A stretch of 64,000 nucleotides of DNA from Amycolatopsis marina (GTDB lineage: Bacteria; Actinomycetota; Actinomycetes; Mycobacteriales; Pseudonocardiaceae). Position 1 is the stretch's first letter; each line of letters starts with the position of its first letter. The notes under the pieces were generated by a model. The model worked only from the letters and a program-made list of their open reading frames with translations, ran no database searches and was not told the DNA's origin. Both the position numbers and the translations under genes were made by a program. Below, piece by piece: positions 1 through 8,209 of the stretch. The stretch is taken from positions 62,001 through 126,000 of the forward strand of contig NZ_FOKG01000001.1 of the NCBI RefSeq assembly GCF_900111885.1, read 5' to 3'.

Positions 1-1003
1 TGCCGTCGGCGGCCAGCAGGCACTGGGCCGCCGCCACCTCCGCCCGGCTCGTGCCCGCCGTGAGCGCGGGATACGCGGGGTAGTTCAGGCCGACGGACGC
101 GCAGCCCTTGCCCTGCCCGCCGACATATTCCCGCAGCGGCATCAGCCGAGGGTCGTCCTGGCCGTCGAGGTGTTGCAGCGACCAGGCCAGCACGCCCCGG
201 TGACCGCCGGCAGTGGCGTAGGCGGTCTTCTCGGCAACCCGCTCCTTGGTGACGTCGTGATAGGGCTCCTCGTCGCCGGTGCCGGTGTAGAGCCCGATGC
301 CGACTGCGAGCTTGTTCGCCCCGATGCCCGCGTCGGTGTAGGCCGAAAGCTCGTCACGCCACCAACTCCAGTAGGACATCACGTTTATCCAGTCCACGTC
401 GTCGGCGATCTCGGCGGCCACGGCAGGTGAAACGAACGCCGTGATCACGTCGGTGGTGAGTTCGAGCGTCGGATCGGCGCGGTCGAGCGCCTGGCTCAGC
501 CCCTTGATCAAGGCGATGTACCTGTCCTCGACCAGGTCCTCCTCCCAGTCGATGTCCACGCCGTCGTACCCGTGGGTGGTCACGGTCTCGACGATGTTAT
601 CGATGAAGACCGCGAGGTTCTCCGGGCGGGTCGCGCCCTGGAACCGGGCCCCGACCCCGTCACTGCCGATCACCAGATTGATCTTCCGCCCGGCCGCGTG
701 CGCGGCACGGACGGCCTCGGCCGGGTACTGGGCCTCCATGTTGTCCCAGCCGAGGCCGCCGTCGCTGTTGGGATAGATGCCGAAGTGCATGATGTGCGTC
801 CACGCGGAGTAGTCGATCTCCTCCGGCGGCAGCTCGTCCTGGATCCATCCCGGGTAGTAGGCCAGTGCGATGCGGGCGGGCGCAGGTGCCGCCTGTGCGA
901 TCTGTGGCGTCACTGCCTGCAGCATCGCTGCCCCGGTCACGGCCATCGCCATCATGGCGACCGCTTGCCGCAATCGGGCCCGTACGCCCGCCCGCACGCT
1001 CAC
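1..1003 (-). CDS. Secreted GH18 chitinase-like glycosidase, 3' end outside window
   Basis: Translation from GTG at 1003 gives 334 residues before the window edge. An N-terminal hydrophobic stretch ending near AQAAPAPA looks like a signal peptide. The GH18 catalytic signature DGVDIDWEE is present with its acidic DxxDxDxE arrangement, so hydrolysis of chitin or a related N-acetylglucosamine polymer outside the cell is the likely activity. After the barrel the chain passes into CASVGLNYPAYPALTAG and AAQCLLA, the same linker that precedes the peptidoglycan-binding repeats of the neighbouring gene, so the missing part probably carries those repeats. The start GTG overlaps the TGA of the upstream gene (GTGA), which indicates translational coupling. 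Substrate specificity cannot be read from the sequence. Confidence 0.85.
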   Translation of the reverse strand, partial: MSVRAGVRARLRQAVAMMAMAVTGAAMLQAVTPQIAQAAPAPARIALAYYPGWIQDELPPEEIDYSAWTHIMHFGIYPNSDGGLGWDNMEAQYPAEAVRAAHAAGRKINLVIGSDGVGARFQGATRPENLAVFIDNIVETVTTHGYDGVDIDWEEDLVEDRYIALIKGLSQALDRADPTLELTTDVITAFVSPAVAAEIADDVDWINVMSYWSWWRDELSAYTDAGIGANKLAVGIGLYTGTGDEEPYHDVTKERVAEKTAYATAGGHRGVLAWSLQHLDGQDDPRLMPLREYVGGQGKGCASVGLNYPAYPALTAGTSRAEVAAAQCLLAADG

Positions 1004-2766
1004 TTGCCTGCCTGCAGCGCGCTCCAGGTGTTCGGCCCGACGATGCCGTCCACGCCGAGGCCCCTCGAGGACTGGTAGGTCCGCACCGCGCTCGTGGTGT
1101 TCGGACCGAACTGACCGTCGACTGAGAGCTTGGCGGTGGTGGCGGCGTTGAGCGCCCGCTGCAGCCTGGACACGGCGGCCCCGGAGCTGCCGTCCTTCAA
1201 CAGCGGGGTGCTACCGGCCGAGAGCAACGCGGTCCACGTGCGGGAGTCCACTGTGCCCGCCGCCGTCAGACCGACCTTGTTCTGGAAGGCCTTCACCGCG
1301 GCCATTGTGGACTCGTCCAGCTTTCCGCTCGGCTGCTCGCCTCCGGTGTCGTGACCGTTGGCCCGCAACAGGCACTGCGCGGCGATGACCCGGTCGCCCT
1401 CGGCGCCCGCGGCAAGCGCGGGATAGGTGGCGAAGCTCAGCTGCGCGGTGACGCAGACGGTCGGCTCGGGTGGTGTACCCGCCCTGACGTCGAGGTAGTT
1501 GCGGTCGATGCTGATCCGCACCCCGCCGTGCGTTTCCCCGACCTCACCCACGTACTGCTTGATCCGCTGTCCTTGTGCCCATTTCCCGGCATCGAGATAG
1601 GGGCCGAAGTCGGTGTTCGCCTTGCCGTTCCACCAGGCTCCCCAGAGGTGGTCCGGCAGGGTGTAGGTGCTGCTGCCGTGGTGGTTGTTCATGTCGGTGA
1701 TGCCGGAGGCCCCGCTGGAGTAGAAGCCGGAGAGGTAGCCGTGCTGGTGCAGGCGCTCGGTCCAGCCCGAGGTGTGCGAGAGCACCGCGGTCGTGCAGCT
1801 GCCGCCACGCGAGTAGGCCTCGATGTCCAGGTAGATGGCGCTTCCGGCGGGCAGCCCGAGGCGCTTCGCCGCGTCCACCGCGATGTCCGCCTGCTCGACG
1901 CCCTGCTGCTTCGCCGTGGTCGGGTTGGACGAGAACCGGGACCGGTAATTGGTGCACGGTGCCTGCGGGCCGACGTGGATCGGCGTCAGCTTCCAGCCCT
2001 TTCCGACCTGCCTGCTGACCCAGTTCGCGGTGAGGTTGCTCTGACCGCAGGCGCGGCTGCCGCCGCTGGTGTAGACGCCGATCGCGCGGTAGGGAGACGA
2101 CAGCCAGGCGTCCATCGCAGAGTTCGACGGCGCGGCACAGGCGTCGAATCCCTTGCCCTTGTACGTTCCCGGCTGCGCGGCGACCGCCGCCGCGCCGACG
2201 TCCCCTGTGGACCGAGGTTGCGGCGCGGCGGAGGGGCGGGCGGCATCGGTGAGCGAAGCGGATTTCAGCACCTCGGCCACCACCGCGGCGTCAGTACCGT
2301 TGTGCACTGCCGTTGCGAGCACCCCCGCTCCTTCGACAGCGAGCTCGAAGCTCCCGTCCCGCCACGCGGGGCGGGCAGGGTCGAGTTCGGTGCCCGTTGG
2401 CTGGGCGCTGCCCCGCTCGGCGTGCACCGGCGCACCCTCCGCGGCCGACAGCGCGGGTGCGTCGAGTGGCTGCAGGAGCAGGCCGGCGGTCCTGCCGACC
2501 GTGTTTCCGGCGCAGGCCGACTGGTCGCCGGGCCTGCCGAGATAAACGGTCGGGGTGTCGAACCGCACGCAGGTTTCGGGTCGGGCCTCCAGATCCACCA
2601 CCGACCAGTCCGCGGGCACCTGCACCGAGTATCCGCGGTAGTCGACAGTCCGGTCGTTCTCCGGCTGCGCGGCGACGGCGGTGGCTTCCGAGCCAAGCAG
2701 GAGGCCACCCAGCACGGCGGCAGCGGAGACAAGGGCAGTGGGGTTCTTTCGCAGGGAGCGAGACAT
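1000..2766 (-). CDS. Secreted DUF1906 (Rv2525c-like) glycoside hydrolase with two peptidoglycan-binding repeats
   Basis: 588 residues from ATG 2766; a longer in-frame start exists, but MSRSLRKNPTALVSAAAV is a good signal peptide. After about 200 residues of unassigned sequence comes a DUF1906 TIM-barrel: FDACAAPS start, AIGVYTSGG, and IYLDIEAY as the probable catalytic strand. This family is lysozyme-like and is thought to act on the wall or its carbohydrates. The C-terminal 150 residues hold two PG_binding_1 repeats (AAVKAFQNKVGL, TWTALLS, DGIVGPNTWSALQAGK). The gene is translationally coupled to the GH18 gene, so two secreted wall- or chitin-active enzymes are made together. The same C-terminal module recurs in the proteins at 48361-50566. 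Catalytic activity is inferred from family only. Confidence 0.85.
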   Translation of the reverse strand: MSRSLRKNPTALVSAAAVLGGLLLGSEATAVAAQPENDRTVDYRGYSVQVPADWSVVDLEARPETCVRFDTPTVYLGRPGDQSACAGNTVGRTAGLLLQPLDAPALSAAEGAPVHAERGSAQPTGTELDPARPAWRDGSFELAVEGAGVLATAVHNGTDAAVVAEVLKSASLTDAARPSAAPQPRSTGDVGAAAVAAQPGTYKGKGFDACAAPSNSAMDAWLSSPYRAIGVYTSGGSRACGQSNLTANWVSRQVGKGWKLTPIHVGPQAPCTNYRSRFSSNPTTAKQQGVEQADIAVDAAKRLGLPAGSAIYLDIEAYSRGGSCTTAVLSHTSGWTERLHQHGYLSGFYSSGASGITDMNNHHGSSTYTLPDHLWGAWWNGKANTDFGPYLDAGKWAQGQRIKQYVGEVGETHGGVRISIDRNYLDVRAGTPPEPTVCVTAQLSFATYPALAAGAEGDRVIAAQCLLRANGHDTGGEQPSGKLDESTMAAVKAFQNKVGLTAAGTVDSRTWTALLSAGSTPLLKDGSSGAAVSRLQRALNAATTAKLSVDGQFGPNTTSAVRTYQSSRGLGVDGIVGPNTWSALQAGK

Positions 2767-3053
2767 AACTGTCCTCTCGAAAAAAGGGATTCGCCGGCAC
2801 CTGTCACAGTGACGAGCGGAAACAGACGCTAGCGTCGTGAGCAACACTTCGACCATATTTCGGTGACACCTTTTTCCCGGCATTCATATCCGGTACTCCG
2901 AATCGCGCAGTTCCCATAATTTCACCGAATTCGATTGGGGCCAGGTTGGCGAATAGTTGGCTTCGCGTGCCCGGACGAAAGTTAGTGATACACAAAGTTC
3001 CACACACTTGCTAGACTGCCGCGATCGACAGGTCGGCGAACAGGGAGGCGAAG

Positions 3054-5036
3054 GTGGGCAGCTACTTCGTGACGGGTGGGACCGGGTTCCTCGGTCGCAG
3101 ACTGATCCGGCGACTGCTGTCCCGCCCGGACTGCGAAGCGGTGTATGTGCTGGTACGCGAGCAATCCAGGCACCGGCTGGCCGAACTGACCGAGCAGTGG
3201 CCGCACCCGGATCTCGTCGTACCCGTCATCGGCGACCTCACCACCGACCACCTCGGCGTCGACCCTGCGGGACTACGGACTCCGATCGACCACGTCGTCC
3301 ACCTCGGTGCCGTCTACGACCTGACCGCGGACACCCAGCTCAACGAGCAGGCCAACGTCACCGGCACCCGCAACGTGCTCGCCTTCGCCGCGCGGGCACA
3401 GGCGCGCTGGCTGCATCACGTGTCGTCCATCGCTGTCGCGGGCGAGCACGAAGGCCGATTCACCGAAAGCGACTTCGATCTCGGCCAGCGGCTGCCGACC
3501 TCCTACCACGCGACGAAGTTCGCGGCCGAGAAACTGGTGCGCGAACAGAGCGGAACCCGCTACCGCGTGTACCGGCCCGCAGCCGTCGTCGGCGACTCCG
3601 TCACCGGCGAGATGGACAAAGTGGACGGTCCGTACTTCTTCCTCCCCGCCTTCGCGAAACTCGGCCTGCTGCCGTCCCGCCTGCCGCTGATCGCACCCCG
3701 TCTCGGCGACTCCAACATCGTCCCGGTCGACTACGTGGTCGATGCGATGGAACACCTGATGCACATCGAGGCGGAGTCCGGCGCCACCTACCACCTTGCC
3801 GCGCCTCGGCCCCAATCGCTTACCGAGGTACACAACGCCTTCTCCGCAGCGGCGGGCGGGCCGCGGATCGTGGCGACTCTGCCTGTCGACCTCTCGGCTC
3901 GGCTGCGCAGGGCAGGACGCGCGCTGACCCGAACCGGCAAGCGGCGGACGCTGCCGCACCGGGCGATCGCGGCGATGATCGAGGAAGTCGGCATCCCCGC
4001 CGAGGTGCTGCCGGTCCTCAGCACCCCGGTGGAGTTCGACACCACCGCCACCCGCGCGGCGCTGGCCGGATCCGGCCTCAGGTGCCCACCGTTGCAGAAG
4101 TACGCGGGACGGCTCTACCGGTACTGGGCCGAGCACCTGGACGTAGACAGGGCGCGGCGCGGACCGGCGATCCGAGGACGAACGGTGCTGGTCACCGGGG
4201 CCTCGGCAGGCATCGGGCGGGCCGTCGCCGTAGCGGTGGCCAGCGAAGGAGCCACGGTGCTGCTGGTGGCGCGGCGCGGTGAGGAGCTCGAGGCCGTCCG
4301 CGCGCAGATCACCTCGACAGGTGGCAGCGCCGCCGTGTATCCCTGCGATCTGACCGACGCCGAGGCGGTCGACGCGATGGTCAAGCGGATACTCGCCGAG
4401 CACGGCCCGGTGGACATGCTGGTCAACAACGCGGGACGCTCGATACGTCGATCGGTCGCGCTGTCGACCGACCGGATGCACGACTACGAACGCACGATGG
4501 CACTGAACTACTTCGCCCCGCTGCGCCTGACATTCGCGCTGTTACCCCCGATGATCGAGCAGCGCTTCGGGCACGTCGTCAACGTCACCACCCAGGGTCT
4601 GCAGAACCACACGCCCCGCTTCTCCGCCTACCTGTCCTCGAAGGCCGCCCTGGACGAGTTCGGCAAGGTCGCGGGCAGGGATTTGCTCGCAGCGGGGATC
4701 ACGTTCAGCTCCGTCCGACTTCCACTCGTGCGAACCGCGATGAGCGCGCCGAGCGCGAAGGTCTACCGAAGGGTCCGGTCGCTGAGCGCCGAGCAGGCAG
4801 CAGGCCTGGTCGTGCGAGCCCTGCGGACCAGGCGAGAGGTGCTCAACCTGCCCGCGGGAACCGCCGCGGAGTTCGCCGACCGGCTCGCACCACGCACGAT
4901 GCGCACACTCACGCACCTGGCCGCCTACCAGGCCATGCCCGAGACCGCGCCGGACACTCGGAGCAGGCAGCGAAGGACACATCCCGTTGTGGCCGTCCTG
5001 GCGGCGGTCACCCGCTTGGCGTGGCGGCCCCGCTGA
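3054..5036 (+). CDS. Two-domain SDR, fatty acyl-CoA reductase-like (AcrA1/Rv3391 type)
   Basis: 660 residues from GTG 3054, preceded by GGGAGG. The N-terminal half is an extended SDR of the NAD_binding_4/thioester-reductase type: cofactor loop TGGTGFLGRRL near residue 6 and YHATK catalytic pair at Y151/K155. The second half is a classical SDR: TGASAGIGRAV near 380, NNAGRS, and YLSSK at Y526/K530. This order and length match the mycobacterial AcrA1 family, in which the N-terminal part reduces acyl-CoA and the C-terminal part is a companion dehydrogenase. A role in fatty aldehyde, alcohol or wax ester synthesis is inferred. A TetR gene begins 46 bp downstream and may sense the same class of acyl ligand. 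A TAGACT hexamer at 3013-3018 could be a -10 element. Confidence 0.8.
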   Translation: MGSYFVTGGTGFLGRRLIRRLLSRPDCEAVYVLVREQSRHRLAELTEQWPHPDLVVPVIGDLTTDHLGVDPAGLRTPIDHVVHLGAVYDLTADTQLNEQANVTGTRNVLAFAARAQARWLHHVSSIAVAGEHEGRFTESDFDLGQRLPTSYHATKFAAEKLVREQSGTRYRVYRPAAVVGDSVTGEMDKVDGPYFFLPAFAKLGLLPSRLPLIAPRLGDSNIVPVDYVVDAMEHLMHIEAESGATYHLAAPRPQSLTEVHNAFSAAAGGPRIVATLPVDLSARLRRAGRALTRTGKRRTLPHRAIAAMIEEVGIPAEVLPVLSTPVEFDTTATRAALAGSGLRCPPLQKYAGRLYRYWAEHLDVDRARRGPAIRGRTVLVTGASAGIGRAVAVAVASEGATVLLVARRGEELEAVRAQITSTGGSAAVYPCDLTDAEAVDAMVKRILAEHGPVDMLVNNAGRSIRRSVALSTDRMHDYERTMALNYFAPLRLTFALLPPMIEQRFGHVVNVTTQGLQNHTPRFSAYLSSKAALDEFGKVAGRDLLAAGITFSSVRLPLVRTAMSAPSAKVYRRVRSLSAEQAAGLVVRALRTRREVLNLPAGTAAEFADRLAPRTMRTLTHLAAYQAMPETAPDTRSRQRRTHPVVAVLAAVTRLAWRPR

Positions 5037-5082
5037 CCGGTTGGTTTCCGCCAATCCGCGCCGGGAGAGGTAAGTTCGGCTG

Positions 5083-5817
5083 ATGCCCGAACGAGCCAAC
5101 ACGGTCAAGGACGGGCGCGCCGCGCGCTGGGAAGGCCAGCGGGAACGCAGGCGCGCGGAGTTCGTCGAGGCCGCGATCGCCGCGATCGAGGAGCACGGTC
5201 CCGACGTGCTCACCGAACAGATCGCCGCGCACGCGGGCGTGCCCCGGCCCCGGCTGTATCGGCACTTCGACGGCAAGGCGGACCTGCAGCAGGCGGTCTG
5301 CCGCCGCATCCTGGAACGCCTCACCGCCGATCTCTCGCCCATCTGGCAGGGGGGCCGCTCGCCGCTCGAGCTCATCACCGGCGCGGTGGACACGATCGTG
5401 CGTTGGCTCACCACACATTCCGCGTTGTACCGATACCTGGCCAAACACTCTGCCCCGGCCCACACCGGTGCCCCACCCGACCGCTCCGACGCGCTGACCG
5501 ACTTCACCGGCACCCTTGCGGTGCGTCTGAGCAGGCTGCTGAAGACAGTGCTGGAGACGGCCGGTCGCGACGTACGAGGAACCGGGCCGCTCGCCTTCGG
5601 CGTCGTCGCGTTCGCCGAAGCCGCGATCGGACGCTGGCTGGCGAAGCCGGAGTGCCTTACGCCCGAGGAGTTCGGCGCCGCTCTCGTCCGTGGGATCTGG
5701 ACTCTGCTCGCGGACTTTCTCGTCGAGCGCGGGATCAAGGTGGCCCCGGACGCCCCGCTCCCGCAGGGCCTCGCCGTGACCATGCTGGACCCAGCGTCGG
5801 CCTCGGCCTCCGAGTAG
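5083..5817 (+). CDS. TetR-family transcriptional regulator
   Basis: 244 residues. The N-terminal helix-turn-helix is clear (FVEAAIAAIEEHGPDVLTEQ through PRPRLYRHFDGKADL), followed by a mostly helical ligand domain without recognisable signature. It starts 46 bp after the acyl-CoA-reductase-like gene on the same strand, so the two are probably cotranscribed, and control of that gene by a fatty acyl or related ligand is a reasonable guess. I found no strong palindrome upstream of either gene. ATG 5083 is the only start that keeps the complete HTH with a short basic leader. The target and ligand are unknown. Confidence 0.85.
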   Translation: MPERANTVKDGRAARWEGQRERRRAEFVEAAIAAIEEHGPDVLTEQIAAHAGVPRPRLYRHFDGKADLQQAVCRRILERLTADLSPIWQGGRSPLELITGAVDTIVRWLTTHSALYRYLAKHSAPAHTGAPPDRSDALTDFTGTLAVRLSRLLKTVLETAGRDVRGTGPLAFGVVAFAEAAIGRWLAKPECLTPEEFGAALVRGIWTLLADFLVERGIKVAPDAPLPQGLAVTMLDPASASASE

Positions 5818-6086
5818 GCCCGCTCACGCAACCGGGCAGCGTGAGAACGGTCACGGACAGGCGCACGCGACACGGTGCCCAGAACTTCAGCAGGTCGATG
5901 TCCGACCGGCCGGTATGTAGGTGAGTTTCGTACTGCGATTTCTTGGCTTACAGGGACTTCTACCTGATCGGACTCAGACCCGCGCACAGATACCGCTCGT
6001 ACTGATTGTCTGATTTCTGTCTGGTTCGCGTCGTAACCATTTGCTCCGCACCGCCGATACCACGGTTGCCGCAGACAGGAGGAACC

Positions 6087-6359
6087 ATGAACAGAGTGAC
6101 TGCTGGCACGAACGGCCGGCAACTCTGGCATTACCTCCCACGCCTGCCGCGCCCGGTGTTCTTCTACGCGGGCGTCCACTTCTCGTGCATGGCGGTCTGG
6201 CTCGTGCTCTGGCTGCTGAACTCACGCGACACACTGCATCTCGCGCTCGCGGGTGTCTTCGCGGCGCTCGGACTCGCGCACGTCGCCGTCGAATGCGTAC
6301 ACGCACGCAGGAGGGACGCGCCCATTATTGGTCTGGACAAATCGCGGGACGCTCTCTAA
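6087..6359 (+). CDS. Small two-helix membrane protein, unknown function
   Basis: 90 residues from ATG 6087, chosen because AGGAGGA lies six bases before it; a longer in-frame start at 6006 has no ribosome site. Two hydrophobic segments (FFYAGVHFSCMAVWLVLWLL and LHLALAGVFAALGLAHVAVE) separated by NSRDT indicate a small integral membrane protein with a basic C-terminus. I recognise no family motif. It sits alone between the TetR gene and the SIS-domain gene, 66 bp before the latter, so it may share a transcript with it. Confidence 0.65.
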   Translation: MNRVTAGTNGRQLWHYLPRLPRPVFFYAGVHFSCMAVWLVLWLLNSRDTLHLALAGVFAALGLAHVAVECVHARRRDAPIIGLDKSRDAL

Positions 6360-6425
6360 CGTTGCCAGCGCCCCACGGTCGACGACCGTCCACTGTGGCC
6401 GCTGTAACGAAGGAGGCGCCTGCCG

Positions 6426-7166
6426 ATGGCCGAGGGTGCGGGGAAACGAGTTCGCGAACTGCTCGACGAGGTGGACAACGCGCGAACCGGCCCGATCGCC
6501 GATGCGGCGGCGCTGCTGTTCAGGACGATCCGCGCGGACGGCATCATCCACACCGCCGGAGCAGGCCACTCACTCGCGATGGTGTGCGAGACGTTCTACC
6601 GCGCAGGTGGCCTCGCGCCGGTACGGCCGCTTTGGGAACCACCGGTGCTGCCATTGACCGGAGCGGTACCGAGCACGATGGCCGAACGAGAGCCCGGCCG
6701 GGGCGCCGCGGTCCTGCACGCGGCCGCCCCACAGCCTCACGACGCGGTGGTCGTGTTCTCCACAAGTGGGCGAAATCCGTACCCGGTCGAGATCGCCGCT
6801 GAGGCCGCAGCATCGGGCGTGCCGGTGATCGCGGTCACCTCACTGATCGCCTCGGCGCAGGCGAACGACCGCTCCGGCAGCCGGACCGCCGACCATGCCA
6901 CGGTCGTGCTGGACACCGCCGTACCACCTGGCGACGTCGTGTATCCCGAGCGAGCCGCCCGGACGTCCGCAGTCTCCACGATGCTCGGCGCCTACCTCTG
7001 GACGCTGGTGCTCGCCGAACTCGATGACCTCGCGACGGCGGAAGGGCTCGAACTGCCCCTGTGGACGAGCTCGAACGTGCCCGGCGGCGACGAGCGCAAC
7101 GCGGACCTGCTGGCCCGCTACGGTCCACGCATCCCGGAACTCGGCGTACCGGTCTCCTGCTCCTGA
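6426..7166 (+). CDS. SIS-domain phosphosugar-binding protein
   Basis: 246 residues. A single SIS (sugar isomerase) fold is visible: the phosphosugar loop AGAGHSLAM near residue 42, the strand VVVFSTSGRNPYPVEI with its serine-rich SxSG turn near residue 110, and a helical C-terminus. Proteins of this group (UPF0309-like) bind phosphorylated hexoses, often amino sugars, as isomerases, etherases or sensors. There is no HTH, so it is not an RpiR regulator. The neighbouring genes do not define the substrate. GAAGGAGG just upstream supports ATG 6426. Confidence 0.75.
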   Translation: MAEGAGKRVRELLDEVDNARTGPIADAAALLFRTIRADGIIHTAGAGHSLAMVCETFYRAGGLAPVRPLWEPPVLPLTGAVPSTMAEREPGRGAAVLHAAAPQPHDAVVVFSTSGRNPYPVEIAAEAAASGVPVIAVTSLIASAQANDRSGSRTADHATVVLDTAVPPGDVVYPERAARTSAVSTMLGAYLWTLVLAELDDLATAEGLELPLWTSSNVPGGDERNADLLARYGPRIPELGVPVSCS

Positions 7167-7226
7167 ACAGCCCGAGCTCACACCCCGTATCCGCTGGTCC
7201 CCAAGGCATCCGGTAGCCTCTTCGGC

Positions 7227-7313
7227 GGAGGATTGGCCGAGCGGCCTAAGGCGCACGATTGGAAATCGTGTTGGGTGTAAAAGCCCTCACGGGTTCGAAT
7301 CCCGTATCCTCCG
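7227..7313 (+). tRNA. tRNA-Ser(GGA)
   Basis: An 87-nt cloverleaf with a long variable arm. The acceptor stem GGAGGAU pairs with AUCCUCC (7306-7312), the discriminator is G, and the T loop is GGTTCGAATC. The anticodon loop TTGGAAA gives anticodon GGA, which reads UCC/UCU serine. The 3' CCA is not encoded. A strong hairpin follows at 7326-7363. Confidence 0.95.
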
Positions 7314-7325
7314 CTCTCCAGCAGG

Positions 7326-7363
7326 CAGAACGCCGGGTGGCCCCAGGGCCGCCCGGCGTTCTG
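7326..7363 (+). terminator. Hairpin terminator after tRNA-Ser
   Basis: A 17-bp stem (CAGAACGCCGGGTGGCC against GGCCGCCCGGCGTTCTG, one G-U pair) closes a four-base loop. It lies 12 bp after the tRNA and is followed by TCGTCT, not a long T tract, which is common for actinobacterial terminators. Confidence 0.75.
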
Positions 7364-7672
7364 TCGTCTCGGCCGCAATTTCCGGCGCGGTGCCCCCTGG
7401 CCTGTCGGATGAACCGGCGGACAAACGCGTGTGCGCCCCGACCGGGCCGTTGTCGACCCGGTCACCGCACCCACTACTGTCTCTTCCGTCTCATCACGCG
7501 GCCCTGCTCACCACAGCGGGGCGGTTCCGGGTCGAGCAGGAACACCCGCGCCCGCTCAACCCTCACCGATGGTCACCCAATAGATGGTTCTCTACCCCAC
7601 CTGCATCTGTCCGGAGTCGGCCGGTAACGCTAAGTTTGTAACGCCGACACCACACCTCAAGGAGCACGCCCC
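7364..7672. other. Intergenic stretch before the FtsK cassette
   Basis: About 310 bp without a convincing coding frame on either strand. It holds the promoter side of the four-gene cassette; TAACGCTAAGTTTGTAACG at 7623-7641 is unusually AT-rich for this genome and is the likeliest promoter area. AAGGAG at 7659-7664 is the ribosome site of the next gene. Confidence 0.4.
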
Positions 7673-7933
7673 ATGCCCGGAGTGGAAGAGATCCGCGCGG
7701 GGATCGCCCTCGCGAACGAGAAGGCTTCCGCCAGCATCGCCGCCCTGCAGCAGGCCGCCCAGTCCCTCGAGGAGGCGCAGCAGTCGCTGACCGCGGCCAC
7801 CACGGGTAGCACCCAGGAGGAGGTGAATCAGGCTCACGGACTGCTCGCCGAAGCCCTCCAGGGGATCAACGGCACGCAGAGCACCATCCAGGCCTGCATC
7901 TCCTCGGCCGACTCCTACTCCGCCAGGCTCTAG
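7673..7933 (+). CDS. Small helical-hairpin protein, first gene of FtsK cassette (DUF6244-like)
   Basis: 86 residues, almost entirely helix-forming. Two amphipathic, Ala/Gln/Glu-rich helices (IAALQQAAQSLEEAQQSLTA, then EEVNQAHGLLAEALQGING) are separated by a short TTGSTQ turn. Size and hairpin shape resemble WXG100/Esx proteins, but there is no WXG turn and no YxxxD/E tail. I believe it belongs to a small actinobacterial family (DUF6244-like) of unknown function. AAGGAG lies nine bases before the ATG. The second small gene follows after 6 bp and the ATPase after a further 24 bp, so all are one transcript. It probably works as a partner or substrate of the ATPase. Confidence 0.75.
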   Translation: MPGVEEIRAGIALANEKASASIAALQQAAQSLEEAQQSLTAATTGSTQEEVNQAHGLLAEALQGINGTQSTIQACISSADSYSARL

Positions 7934-7939
7934 AAATCG

Positions 7940-8185
7940 ATGTCTCTGGACCAGCTGCACCAGTTGCTCGCCACGGTGCACGGCAGGCTCACCGACGCTC
8001 GCGCGCATACCGAAAGGGCGCGCGAACTGCTGGAGGAGTCCCGCCGCGCACTGGTCGACGCCCAGGCGCAGGCCCAGCCGTGGCTGCCGCCGCAGCTGGC
8101 GCTGGCACTCGACCAGGTCGACACCCACGGCGATCGGCTGAGCAGTGCCGATGACCTGCTGAACCGCTACGAAGCACGCCTTTAA
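7940..8185 (+). CDS. Second small helical-hairpin protein of FtsK cassette
   Basis: 81 residues, again two predicted amphipathic helices (LHQLLATVHGRLTDARAHTE to the Ala/Gln-rich AQAQAQ, then ALALDQVDTHGDRLSSADDL) around a PWLPPQ turn. Size and build match the preceding protein, although the sequences are only loosely alike, so the pair could form a heterodimer in the way EsxA/EsxB do. It begins 6 bp after that gene and ends 24 bp before the FtsK-like ATPase. No catalytic motif, signal peptide or membrane segment is visible. Function is unknown. Confidence 0.75.
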   Translation: MSLDQLHQLLATVHGRLTDARAHTERARELLEESRRALVDAQAQAQPWLPPQLALALDQVDTHGDRLSSADDLLNRYEARL

Positions 8186-8209
8186 GCGCGTGGCCTTGGA
8201 GATGGTCTG

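Noticed and set aside
1351..2832. 493-codon plus-strand frame opposite the DUF1906 gene
   Set aside because: No ribosome site, no domain; the minus strand encodes a signal peptide, DUF1906 and PG-binding repeats.
4542..6179. 545-codon minus-strand frame over the SDR and TetR genes
   Set aside because: Arg/Ser-rich shadow; both plus-strand genes have complete motifs.
7673..8185. WXG100/EsxAB pair of a type VII secretion system
   Set aside because: No WXG turn, no C-terminal YxxxD/E signal and no other ecc genes; kept as hairpin proteins of unknown role.
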